Counted from the stretch's first letter, positions 1-17,660 are shown. The stretch is DNA of 42,500 nucleotides from Neocallimastix lanati (nom. inval.) (GCA_016946835.1 JACVTC010000111.1:370001-412500); one strand, 5' to 3'. Translations and numbers: made by a program. The notes: a model not told the origin generated them from the sequence alone.

Positions 1-964
1 ATATATATATATATTTTTTTTTTTTTTTAATTTGCTTAGTATATATATATTTTTATTATATTTTTATTTTTAATGTTTTAACAACATTTCATTTAAATTT
101 AATTGTTTTATTTTTAATTTTAATTAAATTTTATTATAAATTCTATATTATTAAAATTTCATTTATTAATAATATGTATTATTATATATTTAATAAAATA
201 TATTTACTTTATTTAACAAATATATGATATCCAGGATAAATGTTAAATAAAGATATATAGTGAACAGCAATAACAAAAAAAAAAAAAAAAGTCGAAAATA
301 AATGAAATTACTTTATTATTAAAGAATTATTATATTGAAGAATTCTAACCAATTTTAATATCTAAATGATAATTATTTTTTTTTTAATATATTAACATAT
401 TAATATATTATTTTAATTTAAATATAATAAAGATAATATATTAATTACATTTAATATATCCAGTTATAATTAATTTCATTACATTATTTTATATAAATAT
501 AATAAAAAAAAAAAAAAAAAAAAAAGTAGTTAAAAGCACTGTGTAAAAAGGTGCAAAAATATATTTAATTTTATTAATAATAATTGTAGATAAATAATAA
601 TATTTTTATATGAATAAAGCTAAAAGCATAAATTTATTTATTTATTTATTTACTGCTTAAAATATTAATTAAATATATTTAATGAATAACAATATCTATT
701 TTAAGCACTTAAATAAAATTTAAATGAAATTACCTCAGATAAAAAAACACACACACTTATATATACATATATAAAGAGATGAAAATATATGTATATACAT
801 TTATATTTATATATATATTTTTTTAAAAAGTTCAATCGATTATACCAAATTAAAATATTTAATTAAATAGTAATATTGTATAAAAAAAAAAAATAGGAAA
901 AAAAATAAAATACAATAATATAAAATAAAATGAGATAATAAATATGTAAAAGAATTATTCATTA
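1..964. other. AT-rich intergenic flank downstream of the kinase gene
   Basis: No reading frame of note on either strand. The stretch holds TA dinucleotide runs, A and T homopolymers (for example at 275-290 and 506-525) and short TTTA repeats near 630-650. It lies 3' of the minus-strand kinase gene, so its right end should contain that gene's 3' UTR, but no poly(A) site can be singled out in sequence this AT-rich. Confidence 0.7.
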
Positions 965-5924
<4,960 letters not shown>

Positions 5925-6286
5925 TATTATATAAAATTTATTAAATTATAATTCTTAACTGTTTAATAAAAGAATTTAATATTAACAATGTGATTTCTAG
6001 AATAATTATGGATATTATACTAATTTATAATATTTTAAAATATTACAGTTGAATATATATATACAATTAAATTCATATTTATTTATTATATATTTGGCTT
6101 AATACAATTAAAATGTACTGTACATTTTAAATAATAAAAATAAAGTATGTTAATATATTAAAATAATTACCTTTAATAAAAATTCATTTATATTTTATTA
6201 CTAATTATTAAACTATTGATTTTTAATTTTTGTTCCTTTATATTTATTATATATTATATAGTTAATAATTATTTAAATCCAATTTC

Positions 6287-6354
6287 TGAATTTTTTTATA
6301 GTCTTTATAATTCCTCTTTCAGAATTTTTTTATAGTCTTTATAATTCCTCTTTC
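6287..6354. repeat. 34-bp tandem duplication
   Basis: Two adjacent 34-bp units (6287-6320 and 6321-6354), identical except for the first base. Core text is AATTTTTTTATAGTCTTTAT followed by AATTCCTCTTTC. The near-identity implies a recent slippage or unequal-exchange event in intergenic DNA. Confidence 0.9.
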
Positions 6355-7676
6355 AATTTCATTTATTATATATATAAAATTAAGTATTATTTATATATCC
6401 AATTATGATAATATATTGATATTCTATTTTTATTATCTTCTTGATAAATATTTATTCCATAATATATTAAAACGATGGAAGTAATAATTTTAAGATAATA
6501 CTCCAATATTCTTTTGAATTTTAATAATAAATTTATATTTAAATCTTAATTCAATATTTTTTCAATGTTTATAAAAGAATATATATTATATATTAATAAT
6601 ATATAAATATTTCTCATTTAATATCATTAAAAAATATTTATTTTTTCTTAAAAACTAGTTTAAATAAAGATTTCAAATGTTTATTATGGTATTATTAAAT
6701 ATTATTAATTAGTAATAATTAATAAATTATATTTATATTTTCATATGTTAACTTTTAAATATTTAATATTTTATTAATGTATTCTTATACAAATATACAT
6801 AGAATGTTATTTTAATAAAAAAAAAAAATTATTTTTATAATTAGATTTTAAATTTATAATTTTAATATATAAATAATTTATTACTATCTTAAAATTTAAA
6901 TATATTTTAAAGTTTAAATATTAATAATTAAATAATAATTATATAATAAATAAATAAATAAATAAATTTTTTAATCACTTTTTCAATATAAAATATATCT
7001 TAATATTATTTTTAACTAATTATATTTTATTTATTGTTTAATTAATATATTGAAAAAATAAATAGAATTAGAAGTAGATAATTTATAATATTATATAAAT
7101 ATATATATATATATATATTTTTTTTTTAATTATTAAAAAAAAATTAATAAGATATTATTTTTTTTATATTTTTAAAGCAATAAAAATATAATAGAACATT
7201 ATATAATTAATATATAAATGTGTATAATATATAATACATTCTCATAATATATATTAGATGTATAATAAGTAGTAATAATTCTGGATAATATTAAAATCAT
7301 AACATTTGATGTGTTATAAAATTCTAATTAGACAGTATATAAAAAAACTTTCTTTCTATTTTTTTTTATACACCACAATCTTTACTATAATTATTTTGTT
7401 AGTTTTTTTTTTTTTTTTTTTTTTTTTTAATAAAAAATAATTCATATTACAATTTAAAATATCTCAAATTCAAACTTTTATGAAAATGTCTATTATAATT
7501 TAATATTCTTAAATATTATATAAATTAATTGATGGCTTAATTTTACTTCCAATACATATTTTTAATATTTATTGAATACCTATAACATAAAGTATAAATT
7601 TTATGTTATAGATATTTAATTTAATAATAAAAATATATAATTATCTTTGTTATAATATGCGAAATACATTATAATA

Positions 7677-7735
7677 AATGTATTGAAACATATTGTAATA
7701 TAAATGATATGTAAGCCACAATGTTTTAATATTAA
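7677..7735 (+). repeat. Short direct repeat, copy 1
   Basis: About 58 bp beginning GTATTGAAACATATTGTAAT, matched at 9015-9070 in the same orientation with few changes. The two copies bracket 1.3 kb of mildly complex sequence and might be the ends of a decayed element. No terminal TG/CA or target duplication is clear. Confidence 0.6.
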
Positions 7736-9014
7736 ACAGAATAATTAAGATAATAAAGTAAACTATAATATTACAAATATATATGGGATATATGTTAAAA
7801 TGGTAATTCTGTAAAATGGGTGTATTCTAACAATAATAGTATTATTAAACCTTTCGTGGAATGAGTTAATTTAATATAATCATAATATAAAACTTCGTGA
7901 TGAAAGGTATAATAAATTAATAAATATGACAGTGAGTTATATACAAATAGATGATGTTTACTGATCCACAAACTATACTTTTTGATTTTAAAGTATTCAA
8001 AAAATTATAATTATCAAACTTTTATTATTAATATTATAATGATAAGAAAATTCAATTATATAAAATCTTTTTAGAAATATGGATTTTAGGGGGGAATAGG
8101 CAATATAAAATAAAAAAAATATAAAATATTAAAGGAAAGTTACTTAATTGATTCTTTGAGCTGATTATTAAAAATAATATTTATTTAAATAAAAATAGCC
8201 ATTTAGAGAAAATTAGCAAAAATTAGCTTATAAGAAGAAATTTATTGAAATACTGAAATTTAGCAAACTATGAAGCAATTTACATTATTTACTAATAAGT
8301 TTAAATGGCTATAATAATATAATTAGTTATAAAACGTAATCAATTTTAATACTTCAAGATTATGATTTATCAAGTACACCAATATATAATTAAAAATATA
8401 TAATAGTATATATATAAAAAAAAAATTAGCGCTAATCTTTAAAGCAGATATAATTGAATGGGATGTATAAAAGAGGTATTCACAGAAATTGAGATGGTAT
8501 CATATCACCTTTCAAGAGAAAGGTTTCCATCGTGTAAATGATATATATAAATCATATAAATCATATAAAAGATGCCTTAGATACATCTTATATTAATGGT
8601 GTAATAATACTAAATACTTTGTTTTATGGGATTAGATTACAAATACATTTAAGAAATTATTTTAACCATATTTAAATTGAATTAAAAGAATTAGTATAAT
8701 GTAAAAATTATTTTTACTCATCTAAGATTAAGAGCTAATTTAGAATAGTATTAATTAATAGTTTATAAAATTAACTATATTTAAATTTAATATATAAATA
8801 GGATCTTTTAATATTCTATCATTTTTTTGTAATTAATTAAATATTTCTTAATAAAATTAAAATTTATATCACCATTAATTAATTCATATGGATTTATAAA
8901 AAGGATAATTTTAGGATTATTTTAAACTCACTAATAAACCAATTTATTCATTATAGAATAACTAGATTTTAGAGGGAATGTTTGAATATGTGAAATATAT
9001 GAAAAATTATCTTG

Positions 9015-9070
9015 GAATGTATTGAAACATATTGTAATATAAATAATATTTAAGACACAATGCATTAATA
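9015..9070 (+). repeat. Short direct repeat, copy 2
   Basis: Second copy of the 7677-7735 repeat, sharing GTATTGAAACATATTGTAAT, then AAATAATATTTAAGACACAATG in place of the first copy's version. See copy 1. Confidence 0.6.
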
Positions 9071-9307
9071 TAAAAGCATTTAATATAGAATAATTTTAGT
9101 ACTAATAGTCTGAATTATTCTTTATCAAAATATATTAATAAATTTTACATAATTATAAAACCTGACTCCTTACAATTCTAATACTAATTTATTTTTTATA
9201 TATTTTTTTTCTATATTATTTTAAGTATATATATCATGTAGATAGTTATATAATAATTTAAATACATATACGTTTTGAAATATAGAAAAGATAACAACAA
9301 CAACAAC

Positions 9308-9350
<43 letters not shown>

Positions 9351-9430
9351 GAAGTTTATATTCATATTGTTTATTATTTTATAATAATTTACTTCAGTTT
9401 TTAATATTTGACATGTTTTATCATATTGAA

Positions 9431-10143
9431 TGTAATTTAAAATAAAATAAAATAAAATAAAATAAAATAAAATAAAATAAAATAAATAGTAGAATATTAA
9501 ATATAAAGTACAGATTGAATAAAATAAAATAAAATAAAATAAAATAAAATAAAATAAAATAAAATAAAATAAAATAAATAGTAGAATATTAAATATAAAG
9601 TACAGATTGAATAAAATAAAATAAAATAAAATAAAATAAAATAAAATAAAATAAAATAAAATAAAATAAAATAAAATAAAATAAAATAAAATAAAATAAA
9701 ATAAAATAAAATAAAATAAAATAAAATAAAATAAAATAAATAGTAGAATATTAAATATAAAGTACAGATTGAATAAAATAAAATAAAATAAAATAAAATA
9801 AAATAAAATAAAATAAAATAAAATAAAATAAAATAAAATAAAATAAAATAAAATAAAATAAAATAAAATAAAATAAAATAAAATAAAATAAAATAAAATA
9901 AAATAAAATAAAATAAAATAAAATAAAATAAAATAAAATAAAATAAATAAAATAAAATAAAATAAAATAAAATAAAATAAAATAAAATAAAATAAAATAA
10001 AATAAAATAAAATAAAATAAAATAAAATAAAATAAAATAAAATAAAATAAAATAAAATAAAATAAAATAAAATAAAATAAAATAAATAGTAGAATATTAA
10101 ATATAAAGTACAGATTGAATAAAATAAAATAAAATAAAATAAA
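9431..10143. repeat. (AAAAT)n satellite with four copies of a 34-bp interrupting unit
   Basis: A pentanucleotide AAAAT array is interrupted four times by the same 34-bp unit (TAGTAGAATATTAAATATAA then AGTACAGATTGAAT) at 9487-9520, 9579-9612, 9741-9774 and 10087-10120. The pure pentamer stretches between them are 58, 128 and 312 bp. One 4-bp unit breaks phase near 9945. An open minus-strand frame through it encodes only a Phe-Ile-Leu-Tyr repeat and is not a gene. Confidence 0.95.
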
Positions 10144-10564
10144 AAATTCTAATATATCTTGCAAATTTTTATAATAAATAATGATAAAAATTATAATCAT
10201 TTAAAATTTATATATAACAATAATTATTATTACTTCTATATTCATCTTTTGGTAAAAATTTAATAATTAATATTTAAAACAATATTTCGTTGTCCGGAAA
10301 TAATTAAAATTTATATATAATTTAATATATATAATTTTTTTTTCATTTTTATATAGATCGATCTATAATTTATTGATTAATTAAATTTTCATATACTTTA
10401 AACTTAATATATTATATAAACTACATTTTGAAAATTTTAATTGTTCTGTTATATTATTTTTTTACTGCTTTATCTATATTCAATACTCATAATATATTTA
10501 TTTAATATTTATAATTAAAAAAAAAAGAATAATAATAATAAAATATAAACAAATAAACAGATAA

Positions 10565-10607
<43 letters not shown>

Positions 10608-10634
10608 TTTTAGAAAAATATTTAAATAATAAAG
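10144..10634. other. Promoter-side intergenic region of the dCMP deaminase gene
   Basis: AT-rich DNA ending in an (AAT)n run at 10563-10607, about 28 bp ahead of the deaminase start codon. No specific promoter element can be assigned. The start codon sits in AATAAAGATG, an A-rich leader. Confidence 0.5.
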
Positions 10635-12074
10635 ATGTTTTTTGCAATTATTGGTCCATTAGCCTCAGGAAAAAGAACAATAGCTAATTATTTAATAAAA
10701 AATTTCAAATTTAAAGAAATTTATCTTCAATATGATAAAAATGATAGTAGTATTATTAATTTAACAACAAAAAATCTTTTTGATTGTAATAATCAATGTA
10801 CTTCAATGAATAAAGAAGCTACAGAAAATAAAGATACTTTAATATTTAAAAATGCCCAACAATTAATGGATCATATAACTTTAAATTGGACAGATAATTT
10901 TGTATTATGTTCAGAATGTTACTCTTCTGATATATTGTTATTTAAGAAAAGACCAATTTTCCTTTTAATAACAGTTAATGCACCAGTAATGAAAAGATAT
11001 AAGAGATACCAAAATGAATTTAAAAATAAAAATTGTGATTCTAAACAATTATTATCTTTAGAAGAATTTTGTAAATTAGATGATACCCAAATATTTGATA
11101 AAGGACTTATCAATATTATGAATAAATCAGATTTAAAAATTGAAAATGTTAAGGACACACTTGAAGAATTTTATGACATTTTAGAAGAAAAAAAATTGAA
11201 TGATTATGAAAGATTAAGACCATCATGGGATACTTATTTTATGACTTTAAGTTTTCTTACAGCCAGGTATATAATTATTATAATTATTATAATAATAACA
11301 GTATTACTTTAAAAATAATAATGATGATAATTATAAGAATTATAATACTAAAATAATTATAATGTATATATATATATATAATAAAATTAATATAACTATC
11401 GTTTGATAATCATTCTTGATTATATTTATTATAATTAAATATTTAATTAAACATTTTCATATAAAATTAAAATATATAAAAATTTATATATTAATATATT
11501 TAAATTAATTTAAAATATTTAAAATATTTAATTTACACATTTTAGACGTTCAAATTGTATGAAAAGAAAAGTTGGATGTATATTAACAAAAAACAACTAT
11601 ATTATTGCTACTGGATATAATGGTACCCCAAGACATATTAAAAATTGTTATGAATATGGGTGTAAAAGATGTAATAGTAATGCTTCAATGGGAACTCAAT
11701 TAGATTTATGCCTTTGTCTTCATGCTGAAGAAAATGCATTACTAGAAGTTGGAAGAGAAAAATCAAAGGGAGCTACTTTATATTGTAACACATGTCCATG
11801 TAGTGGATGCACTATAAAAATTAGTAATTATTATTTTTATTTTATATGAATAATATTTCGAACTATATATATATAATATATTTAAATTAATGAATTAATG
11901 TGAAATTTTATCTATTAAATAATATATTTTCAAAAAGTTCAATGTGGAGTTAAAGAAGTTGTATATGCCTTAGAATATGGACATGATGAAATGATAAAAG
12001 GTTTGTTCAAAGAAGCAGGTGTAACTATAAGAAAATATGATAAAGTCGATTATAATTATTTATTTAATTTTTAG
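10635..12074 (+). CDS. DCD1: Deoxycytidylate (dCMP) deaminase, 3 exons
   Basis: Converts dCMP to dUMP, the feed for thymidylate synthesis. Exons: 10635-11266, 11546-11823, 11938-12074. Both introns are GT...AG, phases agree, and the product is 348 residues. N-terminal half (1-200): a nucleotide-kinase-like fold beginning FFAIIGPLASGKRT, as in yeast Dcd1, where this domain is also present. Here the P-loop Ser/Thr is Arg, so phosphoryl transfer is doubtful. C-terminal half: RRSNCMKRKVGCIL, then the structural zinc cluster CYEYGCKRCN, LCLCLHAEEN with zinc-binding His and catalytic Glu, and the zinc Cys pair in CPCSGC. Exon 3 gives VVYALEYGHDEM and ends TAG. The intron 1 donor falls within the conserved ARRSN. 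Length is slightly above yeast Dcd1. All catalytic residues are present, so the gene looks functional. Intron 2 is 114 bp and intron 1 is 279 bp, both AT-rich. Confidence 0.93.
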
Positions 12075-12898
12075 ATTGAAAGCTATAATATAACAAATTT
12101 GAATATTATAATTTTGTTTTATTTTTATATTGAAAGCTAATATAATAAATACAATATATATATATATTTTAATTTTAATAGAAAACATTATAGATAATTT
12201 ATAAAGAACAAGAAGAAATAAATTTTTTATTTTATATTATAATCATAAAATTACATTTATAATAATTACATTTTTTCTTTTTTAATTTAATATAATTTTA
12301 AAATTATAGTATAAATTTATATATTAAATTATAAATAAAATAATTACATTTTATCATTTAATTTATGTAGCTTTAAATTTTTTTCATTACTGTAGTTAAT
12401 TTGAAGTACGATAAATTTATTTATTTAAGATAAATAAATAGTTATAGATAAATTATAAATAAAATTAAAATCAGTAATTTTTCAATAAATTATATATAAT
12501 ATGTATCTATTTTTAAATAATATTTATTGATTCAATGAAAATATTAAAATAAAGTTGAAAATTTGATTGATCTTCAGTTAGTTGCTGAGCTAAAACCTTG
12601 ATATTTATTTAAGTCATTGTAAAAGTCCATTTATATATTTATATATATTTATATTCATAGTTATAAAGATATTGATATGAATGTATCAATTAATTAACTG
12701 ATTAATCGAGTATTAAAAATAGTTAAAAATTAATATTTATTAATAAAAATATTTATATTAAAAAGACTTTTTATTGATTTAATGAAAATATTTTATATTA
12801 AAATATCGATAATTAATATGTTGTACTAATAATTAATATAAAAAGCATTTATTTAGTAATTATTATCATTATATATATATATACAATAAAAAAAAAAA

Positions 12899-12934
<36 letters not shown>

Positions 12935-13090
12935 CTTTTCTTAGTTTTTAATTTTTGGTTTTCGAAGAAATTTGCTTTGAGTTTTTAAAGTTAATCTATA
13001 TTTTTTAATGTAACATATTATTTTAATATTTATTAATAAAGTATTATTTTATAATCTTAATTGTTTAATTGTGGCCTTTATACATTTGAG
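12075..13090. other. AT-rich intergenic region with poly-A tract
   Basis: Downstream of the deaminase. It holds only A/T-rich low-complexity sequence, with an interrupted poly-A run at 12889-12931. A block from about 12930 to 13080 recurs at 14400-14560 and is listed separately. Confidence 0.6.
12930..13080 (+). repeat. Diverged direct repeat, copy 1 (upstream of decayed ORF)
   Basis: A poly-A run followed by TTCTTTTCTTAG..., TAATGTAACATATTATTTTA, ATATTTATTAATAAAGTATT and ATCTTAATTGTT aligns in order with 14400-14560. The copies are diverged but collinear. They stand in front of the decayed frame at 13091 and again 1.4 kb later, as in either a tandem gene duplication or terminal repeats of an old element. 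Confidence 0.5.
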
Positions 13091-14330
13091 TGTTTAATTT
13101 TCTTAATAAATTTTATCAGAAAAGTTTAGAAGTTGCTTGTGTTATAATAAAAACTTCACATGACATTGAATCTTCAATATTAATAAAAATAAAAGTTTAT
13201 GTTAAAAGGATAGTGGAATTCCTTGAAGATCAACCAGGTAATTATAATCATAACTCCATGTTCGAAGTTAGAAGAATTGAAAGTGGAGAGCTTGGGGAAC
13301 AAAATACTGATGAATACAAAAATATAATATAGGATAAATTAGAGGAAAGAAACTCTATTATGGATGATACGCTTAATAATATCCAAAAAAATGAAATAAA
13401 AAATAAAACAAAGAAAAGTTTTCAAGAAAATAACAATTAAAATAACGAAAAAACAAGAAGATGGCAAGAATAAAAAATTTGAAGAAAAGAAAGATATTAG
13501 TAATTCAAATATATAGGCTATATTAGAGAGTTCAAGCAGCGGCTCAAGCCAAAGTAATATGAATACATAAAAAATGTTAATAAAACGTCATAATTTACAT
13601 ACAAAAATGTTTCATAGGATAAAGTACAAGAAATCAGAAAGACTATAATAATATAAACATTGAAGAAAATACAAATAAAATAACATAAATATTATTAATG
13701 AAAGAGTGAAATCGATAAAAAAACAAAAATGAAATTATTCTAAATGAAAATGTTAATATTTACTTTGATGGAAGTGAAAACAGAAGTATTAATGATAAAG
13801 AGATATCTACTTAAATAAAAATAAAAATAGAGATTAAAATTAAAATAAAAATAATGAAAAAGGAATTATTAATACAAATAATCAAATAATAATGGTAAAA
13901 AAGAAATTTTTAATTTAAATAAAAAAAATGTGAAAGTCCAGTTTAATTTAAATAAAAAAAAAATGTGACAGTTTAGCTTAATTTAAATGAAAATATTTTA
14001 TATAAAAGTAATTTAAATGAAAACAATTCTAATGAAAAAATTATTTAAACTTATTTAAAAATTTATATAAATAATCAAAAATCAATATAAAATTCTGAAA
14101 ATAATACAATAAATCTAAGATCAAAATATATTAATATTAAATATCACAAAATCAGAGAAATAACATGAAAATATAAAGTGGAACTCAAATATATATAATC
14201 AAAAAGTAATAAAAAACAAATGATTTGATAAAATATTTAAATAAGTATAAAATGCAAAATATTCAGAAATTGTTTATAATATGAATTTAATAATAAAAAT
14301 TAATTGTTACGAGAAATATGAAATAATAAA
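13091..14330 (+). pseudogene. Decayed Asn/Lys-rich coding sequence
   Basis: The best frame opens at 13090 without an ATG and reads SLEVACVIIKTSHDIESS..., then HNSMFEVRRIESGELGEQNT, to a TAG at 13330. Coding-like text continues in the same or shifted frames (ESSSSGSSQSNMNT near 13530, IYFDGSENRSINDKEIST near 13760, repeated FNLNKKNV-type motifs near 13910-13980), broken by many TAA/TAG codons and frameshifts. I do not recognise the family. The Asn-rich composition resembles linker regions of other genes from AT-rich genomes. Many stops fall where Gln is plausible. Confidence 0.45.
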
Positions 14331-14399
14331 TAAATAAATTGTAGTACATAAATTAAATATAAATATTATATTTTATATATTTCCAAAATAAAAAAAAAA

Positions 14400-14560
14400 A
14401 AAATTTTTCTCTTAATTTCTGATACTTTATTTTCAAGATTTTATTTTGTGTTTGTAATGTTACATTATTCATGTAATATATTATATTAACATTTATTAAT
14501 AAATATAATAATAGTAGAATTTTATAACCCTAATTGTTAAGATGTAGTTTTTTTATGTTT
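14400..14560 (+). repeat. Diverged direct repeat, copy 2
   Basis: Partner of 12930-13080: poly-A, TTCTCTTAATTT..., TTTATTTTCAAGATTTTATT, ACATTTATTAATAAATATAA and AACCCTAATTGTT in the same order. No open frame follows this copy. Confidence 0.5.
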
Positions 14561-15208
14561 GTGAGTTGTTTTTTTCTTGATTCTGTTAAGATTAATAAAT
14601 TTTAAAATAATCAATTATTTAAAGAATTAGATAATAAATAAATTAGTGGGTTGTATTTTATTTAAGTGGTTCTTACATATGTTATCGTTACTCAAAGTGG
14701 GAAACGCTATATTTTATAAAGTTGCATTTCAAAAAGTTACATTTTGGAAAATGTGGCATTTAAAATTTTAAATAAATTAATAAATAACTTAAATAAATCC
14801 AGTAATAACTGGTAACTACTTAATAATTATACTATATATTTATTCATATTATCTTATATATATATTTGTTTACTATGTAATTTATTAAAGAGTATTTAAA
14901 TTTTTGTTTTATATAAATTTGTTATTGTTAATTTTAAAATGATTCAATAATTATTATTCATATATCATATTTCAATATATAAAATACGTTTATTTTATAT
15001 TGAATATATTTATGTGAACAATCATTTTAAATATTTTATATGACTTGTATAGATATAATATATGTATTCATGTAATATACATTCTATATAAAACATCATG
15101 AATGCACTATTTAATTCTCTCCTTATTAACTGTAATACTTACATATTATTATATTAAATAAATAAACAACTTAAATCGGATCAAGAATCTCAATTTGATT
15201 CTAGATAT

Positions 15209-15261
<53 letters not shown>

Positions 15262-15266
15262 TTGAT
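14561..15266. other. AT-rich stretch ahead of the gag remnant
   Basis: No gene seen. It ends with a T43 tract (about 15213-15255) directly before the gag start codon. It may include the decayed LTR/leader of the retroelement that follows, but no matching second LTR was found in the window. Confidence 0.45.
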
Positions 15267-16260
15267 ATGTCTCAAGAAATTACTTTAGCTAAAGATCAAA
15301 GCCTTCACAGAAAGTCCAACTTCAACAAATGGAAATTTCTTATTTCAAACGCTGCTAAAACTTATAGTATTAAGGAATTTTTGGAAGCTTATATTATTGA
15401 TCATTAAAATGATGATTTTTTTTATTTACATTCCAAACTGTAATGATACATTATTACCAACTTAAACCTCGCAATCTCAGTTAAAGAACCTGCTCCTGTT
15501 CGAGACAATAATGTTGAAGAAGAAGATATAAGCAATAATGCACCAATGGCTGTTTATAAAAATGTTCAAAATCTATTATTGAATGATAGAACCAACAGAT
15601 TAATTATCAAAATGGCTGAAAAAATTGATGCCAAATTAATATTACTGATTAGTAAAAATGTTGACAAAAAAAAAGAGATTAGTTTTCTAACTAACAGGTA
15701 TCGTATTATGGAAAGGCTCAAGGGAAAATATCGTAACAACAATACTGATATGGAGCTTAAAAGACTCAGAAGTTTAAAGTCAAAGAATAAAAACGAAGTA
15801 ATTAGAATGTTAGACCAAACAAAGAAAATCTTTACAGAAATGGAAGAAATTGAATTAGGTATTACAAACAAAAAAGATTTAAAATTTATATAATATTCTT
15901 ATTGATTATTATAAAAATACTGTTCAACTCGACTTGAACAATAATCCCGATGAGTGCTTTGAAACTCTTAAAAGAATAATCTTTGTAAGGTCATATGTTG
16001 AAAAATGGGATGATTCTAAAGAAAAAGGTGAAGATGATGATCAATCCTATGGATATTAGCAAGAGGAAAAGAACTCCAAAATTAAGCAAAATGCCTCATA
16101 ACTTAAATAGCAACGAGAAAAATAATCTAGGTACTTTTTTATCCTACAAATATAATCAATTTCCTATCAATGCACACTATTTCTTCATTTTAGTATTGGA
16201 CCATGAGTGTAAACTACGGATAAAAATCAACCTTGTGTTATCAATAGATGTTCCATAACA
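15267..16260 (+). pseudogene. Decayed Ty1/copia-type gag
   Basis: ATG at 15267 starts MSQEITLAKDQSLHRKSNFN, then KWKFLISNAAKTYSIKEFLE, the N-terminal pattern of copia Gag proteins in which a charged tract precedes a KW...LI segment. The same frame runs through TAA stops at about 15405-15475 into an open stretch at 15546-15893 (YKNVQNLLLNDRTNRLIIKM, then helical charged sequence, as in the Gag core). A frameshift at about 15890 carries it on as YNILIDYYKNTVQL to a TAG at 16057-16059, followed by QEEKNSKIKQNAS with further TAA/TAG codons. No zinc knuckle, protease, integrase or RT was found downstream. Clearly non-functional. Confidence 0.65.
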
Positions 16261-17065
16261 GCTAGAACCCTGGTGAAATATCTTTTCATAATGAGTTAGA
16301 TTATAAATTAATAAAAATGAAACTACTATAAACTAAAATACTAAAATGTAAGGGATATAAATATAAAATAAAAAATATTAAAAATATAACAAATAAAAAT
16401 TATATGAAGTTTTTTCTTTGTGCCATATTTGATATTAATTTAAGTAAAATAAATTGGTTGTATATTTTGTTATAATGAATAATTTTTTTTTATCTTTTGA
16501 GTCATTTGAATCATTGTTTTACTTTTAGATTAATAAAGCTCTGTGTAAGAAACAATTTTCTGTAGAATAATCATATATTAAATAAAATATAAAGGTAAAT
16601 AAAATGTTAGTGGTGAAAAAAATATAAAAAGATTCCCATCAATTAAATAAATTCTTAAACATAAGCTTTGGAGATAATCAATCTCCTACATTTCCATTTT
16701 ACACTATATTACCTGAGTTTATATATAATACCATGCCAAAGTAAGAAATACAATAGAATCATTACAATGATAATATGTAGAAACTACACGATATTATTGA
16801 TTATACAACTCCAATGTTACTATATATCCAATTTAAAGCAATATAAAACATCAGGGTTCATTTTCTATTGTCTTCTAACATTCCATATTTTCTCTTTTCG
16901 TACATGAAGCCACTTAAGAAAGGATAACTATCGATTGTCACTAGAATAATAGAAAACTGTAATTAGTACACCCGATATAGGCTATTCCTTTTCCTTCAAC
17001 GTTCAATGGACCTGGAAAAACAGTTCATATCACTGGGGAGAGGAAAGAATCAGTATGTCCCAACT
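16261..17065. other. Unassigned, mixed-complexity region
   Basis: 16640-17060 is less AT-rich than its surroundings and has several short overlapping open stretches on both strands (for example plus 16668-16907). None gives a recognisable protein or consistent frame. It may be the far-decayed body of the retroelement whose gag lies at 15267. Confidence 0.4.
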
Positions 17066-17435
17066 CGATGAATTAATTACATGGATATATATATATTATA
17101 AAAAACACTCAATTAATAAAAAAAATATTATTTATCATATTTAAACATTATTATTTGTTTTTTTTATTTACAGCCGCATATATTATGAATTTTAAACTTT
17201 ATTTATTTATTCATTTATTAACTACATGAATATTTTTTTATATATATATAAAAAAACTCAATAAAAAAAAAGAAAATTCATAAAAAAGTAGATATGTAAC
17301 GAACCTTATCTCCATTTTTTTTCTTTTTTTTTTAGAGCAAATTATTGCAAGCTTTAATCTTTATTTATTTATTAATTTATTAATTACATGAATATTTTTA
17401 TTATTAAAAAAAACACAGAATTAATAAAAAAATAT
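17066..17435 (+). repeat. Three spaced copies of an about 60-bp A-rich repeat
   Basis: The text ATTAAtTACATGaATATTTTT followed by A-rich AAAAACaCtcAATtAATAAAAAAA occurs at about 17066-17125, 17212-17275 and 17375-17435. Copies 2 and 3 are also preceded by a shared TTTATTTATTTATT block. The pattern resembles repeated 3' ends of poly-A-tailed retroposons lying in tandem. Confidence 0.55.
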
Positions 17436-17574
17436 ATATTTGTCAAATTAGAACATAATAATATTTAAAATAGTAACGTGAGATAAGCAGTAGCATTCAA
17501 AATTAAGTATATAAATTAATTCAGAAAAAAATTCATATGTAACAAACATCACTTCCATATTACTTATTCCGAAT

Positions 17575-17660
17575 TAGGGTTTGAACTGATTATCTGAAAG
17601 AAATTATGGTCTTCTCCTGAAAAAGCATTGACCCTGCTAAACTGTCTTACTGCATGTTCA
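17575..17660 (-). other. tRNA-like / possible SINE head
   Basis: Read on the minus strand, the segment has an A-box-like TAAGACAGTTTAGCAGGG and, about 50 nt later, AGTTCAAACC, which fits the RNA polymerase III B-box core GWTCRANNC. Acceptor and T stems do not pair convincingly, so this is not a working tRNA. It lies just beyond the 3' side of the LINE remnant. It could be a tRNA-derived SINE or chance. Confidence 0.3.

Larger units (their letters stand above)
5925..9430. other. AT-rich intergenic region
   Basis: Upstream of the kinase. It contains TA and A/T runs, a T22 tract at 7403-7428, and a slightly more complex block (7640-9110) with no sustained frame. A short coding-like stretch near 8455-8700 (for example plus frame 8561-8695, broken by TAA) could be old coding debris but is not identifiable. 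Confidence 0.6.

Noticed and set aside
9751-10200. 149-codon open frame on the minus strand
   Set aside because: It is the (AAAAT)n satellite read as a Phe-Ile-Leu-Tyr repeat; no gene.
13300-14300. Alternative genetic code with TAA/TAG read as Gln
   Set aside because: The kinase and deaminase use TAA/TAG as terminators and CAA for Gln, with none inside exons. Frameshifts accompany the stops in the decayed regions.
15566-15871. Minus-strand hydrophobic open frame
   Set aside because: Antisense shadow of the copia-type gag.
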